From Caldithrix abyssi DSM 13497 (GTDB taxonomy: Bacteria > Calditrichota > Calditrichia > Calditrichales > Calditrichaceae): a DNA stretch of 64,000 bases. Positions 61,767 to 64,000 of the stretch are shown piece by piece. The notes beneath the pieces are model-generated. The model was not told where the DNA came from. It made no database searches and saw only the letters and a program-made list of their open reading frames with translations. Position numbers and translations under genes: made by a program. Position 1 is the stretch's first letter; every line of letters starts with the position of its first letter. The stretch covers positions 4,524,501 to 4,588,500 of the forward strand of contig NZ_CP018099.1 of NCBI RefSeq assembly GCF_001886815.1, written 5' to 3'.

Positions 61767-62389
61767 TCATGGTGCTTTGTTCATGCACCTAAAAATGGCT
61801 GCGGTGGGGGCTGTTGGTTGGTTGAATTGTTTCTGAACTGTCATTTGTAAATCCAGCCCTAGCGAGATGAAGGGCAGCCCTGGGAATCTCTGCCACTGTC
61901 GGCGGGAAGAAGGAGTATATGAGTTAAAGAGTCCGTTGGCCGGATGGTTGAATAATAGAGCGGGAAAGTACGGCCTGAAATTCTTTTACCGATTCAATAG
62001 TGGAAGAATTTGCGTCTTGCACATGGAGTGGATAATGGGGCCAGGGGCTTGCGGTAAGTAGGCCCGGGGCGCTGCCCCGGGCCATGACCTCCGCCGGGCA
62101 AGCGGAGCGCTCTGACAGAACGCTCCGCTTCTGCCACCAAACAAAACGAACCTTTCAAAGCGTCTCGCTCCACATTCAACCATCCACGAAGAGCGCCCGG
62201 AATGAAAAAAGTACAATCACAGGGTAGGCTCACAGAGCAAGCCCACAGGGCATGCATCCTCGTAATGAGTAATGCACGATGAGTTAACGTCCACAAATTT
62301 TCAAGTAAAGATGACGAATCGATACCATTAAGAAAGGTCATCCCGAAAAATAATTCAGGACGACCCATGAAAAAACAATCAATGGAACA
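61767..62389. other. 0.62-kb spacer with repeats, no gene
   Basis: No coding frame supported. Contains the second copy of the two-hairpin repeat (62061-62126) and the stretch TTGGTTGGTTGAATTG near 61813-61828, the reverse of the ATTCAACCA repeats at 9651. The segment 62330-62365 has CATCCCGAAAAATAATTCAGGACGACC-like sequence just after the end of the rightmost gene. Confidence 0.5.
62061..62126 (-). repeat. two-hairpin intergenic repeat, copy 2
   Basis: GGCCCGGGGC-GCT-GCCCCGGGCC (62061-62083), then ATGACCTCCGCCG, then GGAGCGCTCTGACAGAACGCTCC (62104-62126). This is the reverse complement of the arrangement at 32419-32484, with the same linker sequence; the second palindrome here has one mismatch. 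Confidence 0.7.
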
Positions 62390-64000
62390 TTATTTTAACA
62401 ACATCGCCTTGCGCGTTACACCCATGCTGTTTACTTTAAGCGTAATAAAATAAATGCCAGAGCTGAATCCAGTGGCATCCCATTGCACCTGATGCAAGCC
62501 CGCATTTTTTTGTCCCTCTAACAGCCGTGCAACAAGCTTTCCCTGTGCGTTGTAAATATTCAGTTCTACGTTAGCCTGTTTACCCAAGCGGAAAGAAATG
62601 GTCGTCGCCGGATTAAACGGATTGGGGAAATTTTGCAACAATGAAAAATCCAGCGGCTGGTGCGCAGACCGGCTACCGGCCATGGCTGCTGGAATTCCGC
62701 TGGGATCGATTTTAGCAAAAGCCGTTGCCCAGCGGCCGTCTTCCTGGGCAAAGGGATCGTAATCGCCGCGCGTCCAGGCATATTGATTAAAAACCCAAAA
62801 ATTGTAGGCATTATCAGGATCCAGAGCAATGGCGCTGTAATCTCCCCAGCGGTTGCCAATATGAATGGGCAAACCGGTGCGCACATAATAATCAAGACCT
62901 TCGTGAACCAGTTGTGTGGGTTGCACCTCTCCCGGGGCATCTGTACTTTGATGGACGGTAAAATAGGAACCGGCGTACATGGAATCGCCCACCACCGAAA
63001 AGCCAATGCCAATATCGCCCTTGTAGTTTGCGGCAATCGCCGGATAGCCGGTGTAAGCATCCACCTGAATATCATTCGCGCCGATAAATCCCTGCTGTTC
63101 CAGTACCAGGTTATTTAAATCAGAGGTGTTGACCGCAAACCAGAAAACCGTTGCCTGGCCGGCGTCGTCTCCCGAAGGCGGGTTTACAGTGGATGCGCCC
63201 AAAAGCGTGTCCCCTCTCCAGAAGCAACTCTGCGCGCGATCATCGCCAAAGTCGATTTTAATATTACTATCCTTTTGCGGGGCCTCGGGCACGCCCGCAG
63301 AATTATCGTGAATTTGCCCCGGATTCAAAAACTGCACGTTAAAAAAAGGTCCGCCTGCCGTGCCCAGCGGGTCATCCACGCGGAAAATGGCAATCAGGTC
63401 GTCATTACCGGCGCCGTCGTCCCATTCTGCGCTGTACAAAAAGGTGCCCACCGCTCCATTGGCGCTCGTTGGCTGCGGCCCGGACATAATGGCCGGCATT
63501 AAGGTAAAGGCCTGCTCGCTCAATCCCGCTTCACTGGAAGGATCATAGACCCAAACCTGAGAGGTATCCGTTCCACTGTACAAACCTTTGTCTAAAATCC
63601 ACAATCTTGAGGCCTGATAAAGATTAGTGCCAAAGCTAAACATATTGCCCGTAATGTAAATGGCCTCCGCGCTGACCGCCAGCCCGGGAAAATCAAGCCA
63701 TGTTTCCAGCCCGTTAACCGTTAATTTGGTGGCAATTCGCTGAAAATACCAGCCATCGTTGGGATTATCTGTGGCCGAAACGGCGATGTGAATGTAATTA
63801 ATGTTGCCCGTGTCGCTCTGTTCATCGGCAATTACGACGTAACGATTATTATAAAAATCATAAACAACACGCGGATCAAACAGATCGGTAGGCGAGGTGG
63901 CCGCAAAAAAATCATTCAATCCTTCGCTGTGCTCCAGAATTCGGTCAACTTTAGTGTACCACTCAATGGCCGTGTTTACTGCCAGAAGAAAATGATTGGG
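62390..64000 (-). CDS. secreted protein with type IX-like sorting domain, N-terminus beyond right edge
   Basis: At least 536 codons; the frame is open from the stop at 62390 to base 64000 (upstream residues read AVNTAIEWYTKVDRILEH), so the start is outside the window. Body is beta-rich, with DPRVVYDFYNNRYVVIADEQ, TWLDFPGLAVSAEAIYITG, RWGDYSAIALDPDN and YAWTRGDYDPFAQEDGRW, a pattern seen in large secreted propeller-like proteins of FCB bacteria. The C-terminal 80 residues start LLQNFPNPFNPATTISF and end RKAMLLK, a type A sorting domain. No enzymatic motif recognised; function unknown. Confidence 0.8.
   Translation of the reverse strand, partial: PNHFLLAVNTAIEWYTKVDRILEHSEGLNDFFAATSPTDLFDPRVVYDFYNNRYVVIADEQSDTGNINYIHIAVSATDNPNDGWYFQRIATKLTVNGLETWLDFPGLAVSAEAIYITGNMFSFGTNLYQASRLWILDKGLYSGTDTSQVWVYDPSSEAGLSEQAFTLMPAIMSGPQPTSANGAVGTFLYSAEWDDGAGNDDLIAIFRVDDPLGTAGGPFFNVQFLNPGQIHDNSAGVPEAPQKDSNIKIDFGDDRAQSCFWRGDTLLGASTVNPPSGDDAGQATVFWFAVNTSDLNNLVLEQQGFIGANDIQVDAYTGYPAIAANYKGDIGIGFSVVGDSMYAGSYFTVHQSTDAPGEVQPTQLVHEGLDYYVRTGLPIHIGNRWGDYSAIALDPDNAYNFWVFNQYAWTRGDYDPFAQEDGRWATAFAKIDPSGIPAAMAGSRSAHQPLDFSLLQNFPNPFNPATTISFRLGKQANVELNIYNAQGKLVARLLEGQKNAGLHQVQWDATGFSSGIYFITLKVNSMGVTRKAMLLK

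Overview
The window looks like chromosome from a thermophilic, respiring, Gram-negative bacterium of the FCB/Calditrichota type; a Caldithrix-like organism is my best guess, and it is an inference. The grounds are C-terminal YPNPF-type (type IX secretion) sorting domains on several secreted proteins, a gingipain/PorU-like protease, many CxxCH multiheme cytochromes with an outer-membrane barrel, NHL propellers, a Bacteroidetes/eukaryote-like carbamoyl-phosphate synthase, and a complete lower mevalonate pathway.

Layout. 1-3126: end of a HAD hydrolase gene, then two genes for a PAS/GAF sensor with a decayed kinase core and a small companion. 3.8-13.2 kb: a TPR protein, carAB, a geranylgeranyl-reductase-like flavoprotein and an ADP-forming acyl-CoA synthetase; a 227-bp MITE-like element lies upstream of carA. 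13.2-14.4 kb is a repeat-rich spacer with a second MITE family. 14.4-19.4 kb: a PorU-like C25 protease and a convergent propeller lipoprotein. 19.4-26.9 kb: one minus-strand operon (mvaD, phosphomevalonate kinase, an HMG-CoA reductase-mevalonate kinase fusion, idi, two GT4 glycosyltransferases) that would take HMG-CoA to IPP/DMAPP. 27.1-28.1 kb: rdgB and four tRNAs (Pro, Arg, His, Glu).

28.1-30.55 kb is the strangest part. The tRNA-Glu gene is followed by twelve tandem units of about 168 or 216 bp. Each carries a modified copy of the tRNA-Glu 3' end, an added hairpin and its own intrinsic terminator. This is organised like the rtT repeats of the E. coli tyrT operon, but larger and attached to a different tRNA. 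It is followed by a palindrome with three DnaA-box-like sites and an IS110-family element with a structured noncoding end. 32.7-36.8 kb: a calcium-repeat protein, mdh, a UPF0173 hydrolase and a SprT-like protein, with a second copy of the MITE found at 13.4 kb.

36.9-49.0 kb is an extracellular-electron-transfer type locus on the minus strand. One operon encodes NHL protein, 12-heme cytochrome, a histidine kinase with a CxxCH motif in its sensor domain, and a sigma-54 activator. A second group encodes tetraheme cytochrome, NHL lipoprotein, pentaheme lipoprotein, outer-membrane barrel, about 15-heme cytochrome and another tetraheme cytochrome. A candidate sigma-54 promoter with an upstream inverted repeat precedes the second group, so the kinase/activator pair may control it. 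49.1-58.4 kb (plus strand) is a heavy-metal efflux operon: CadC-like repressor, small secreted protein, CzcC/B/A, PII-like protein and a P1B ATPase. 58.4-64 kb holds a 209-bp tandem repeat, a pentaheme cytochrome with a sorting domain, a broken Uma2 gene, repeats, and a secreted protein gene that runs off the right edge.
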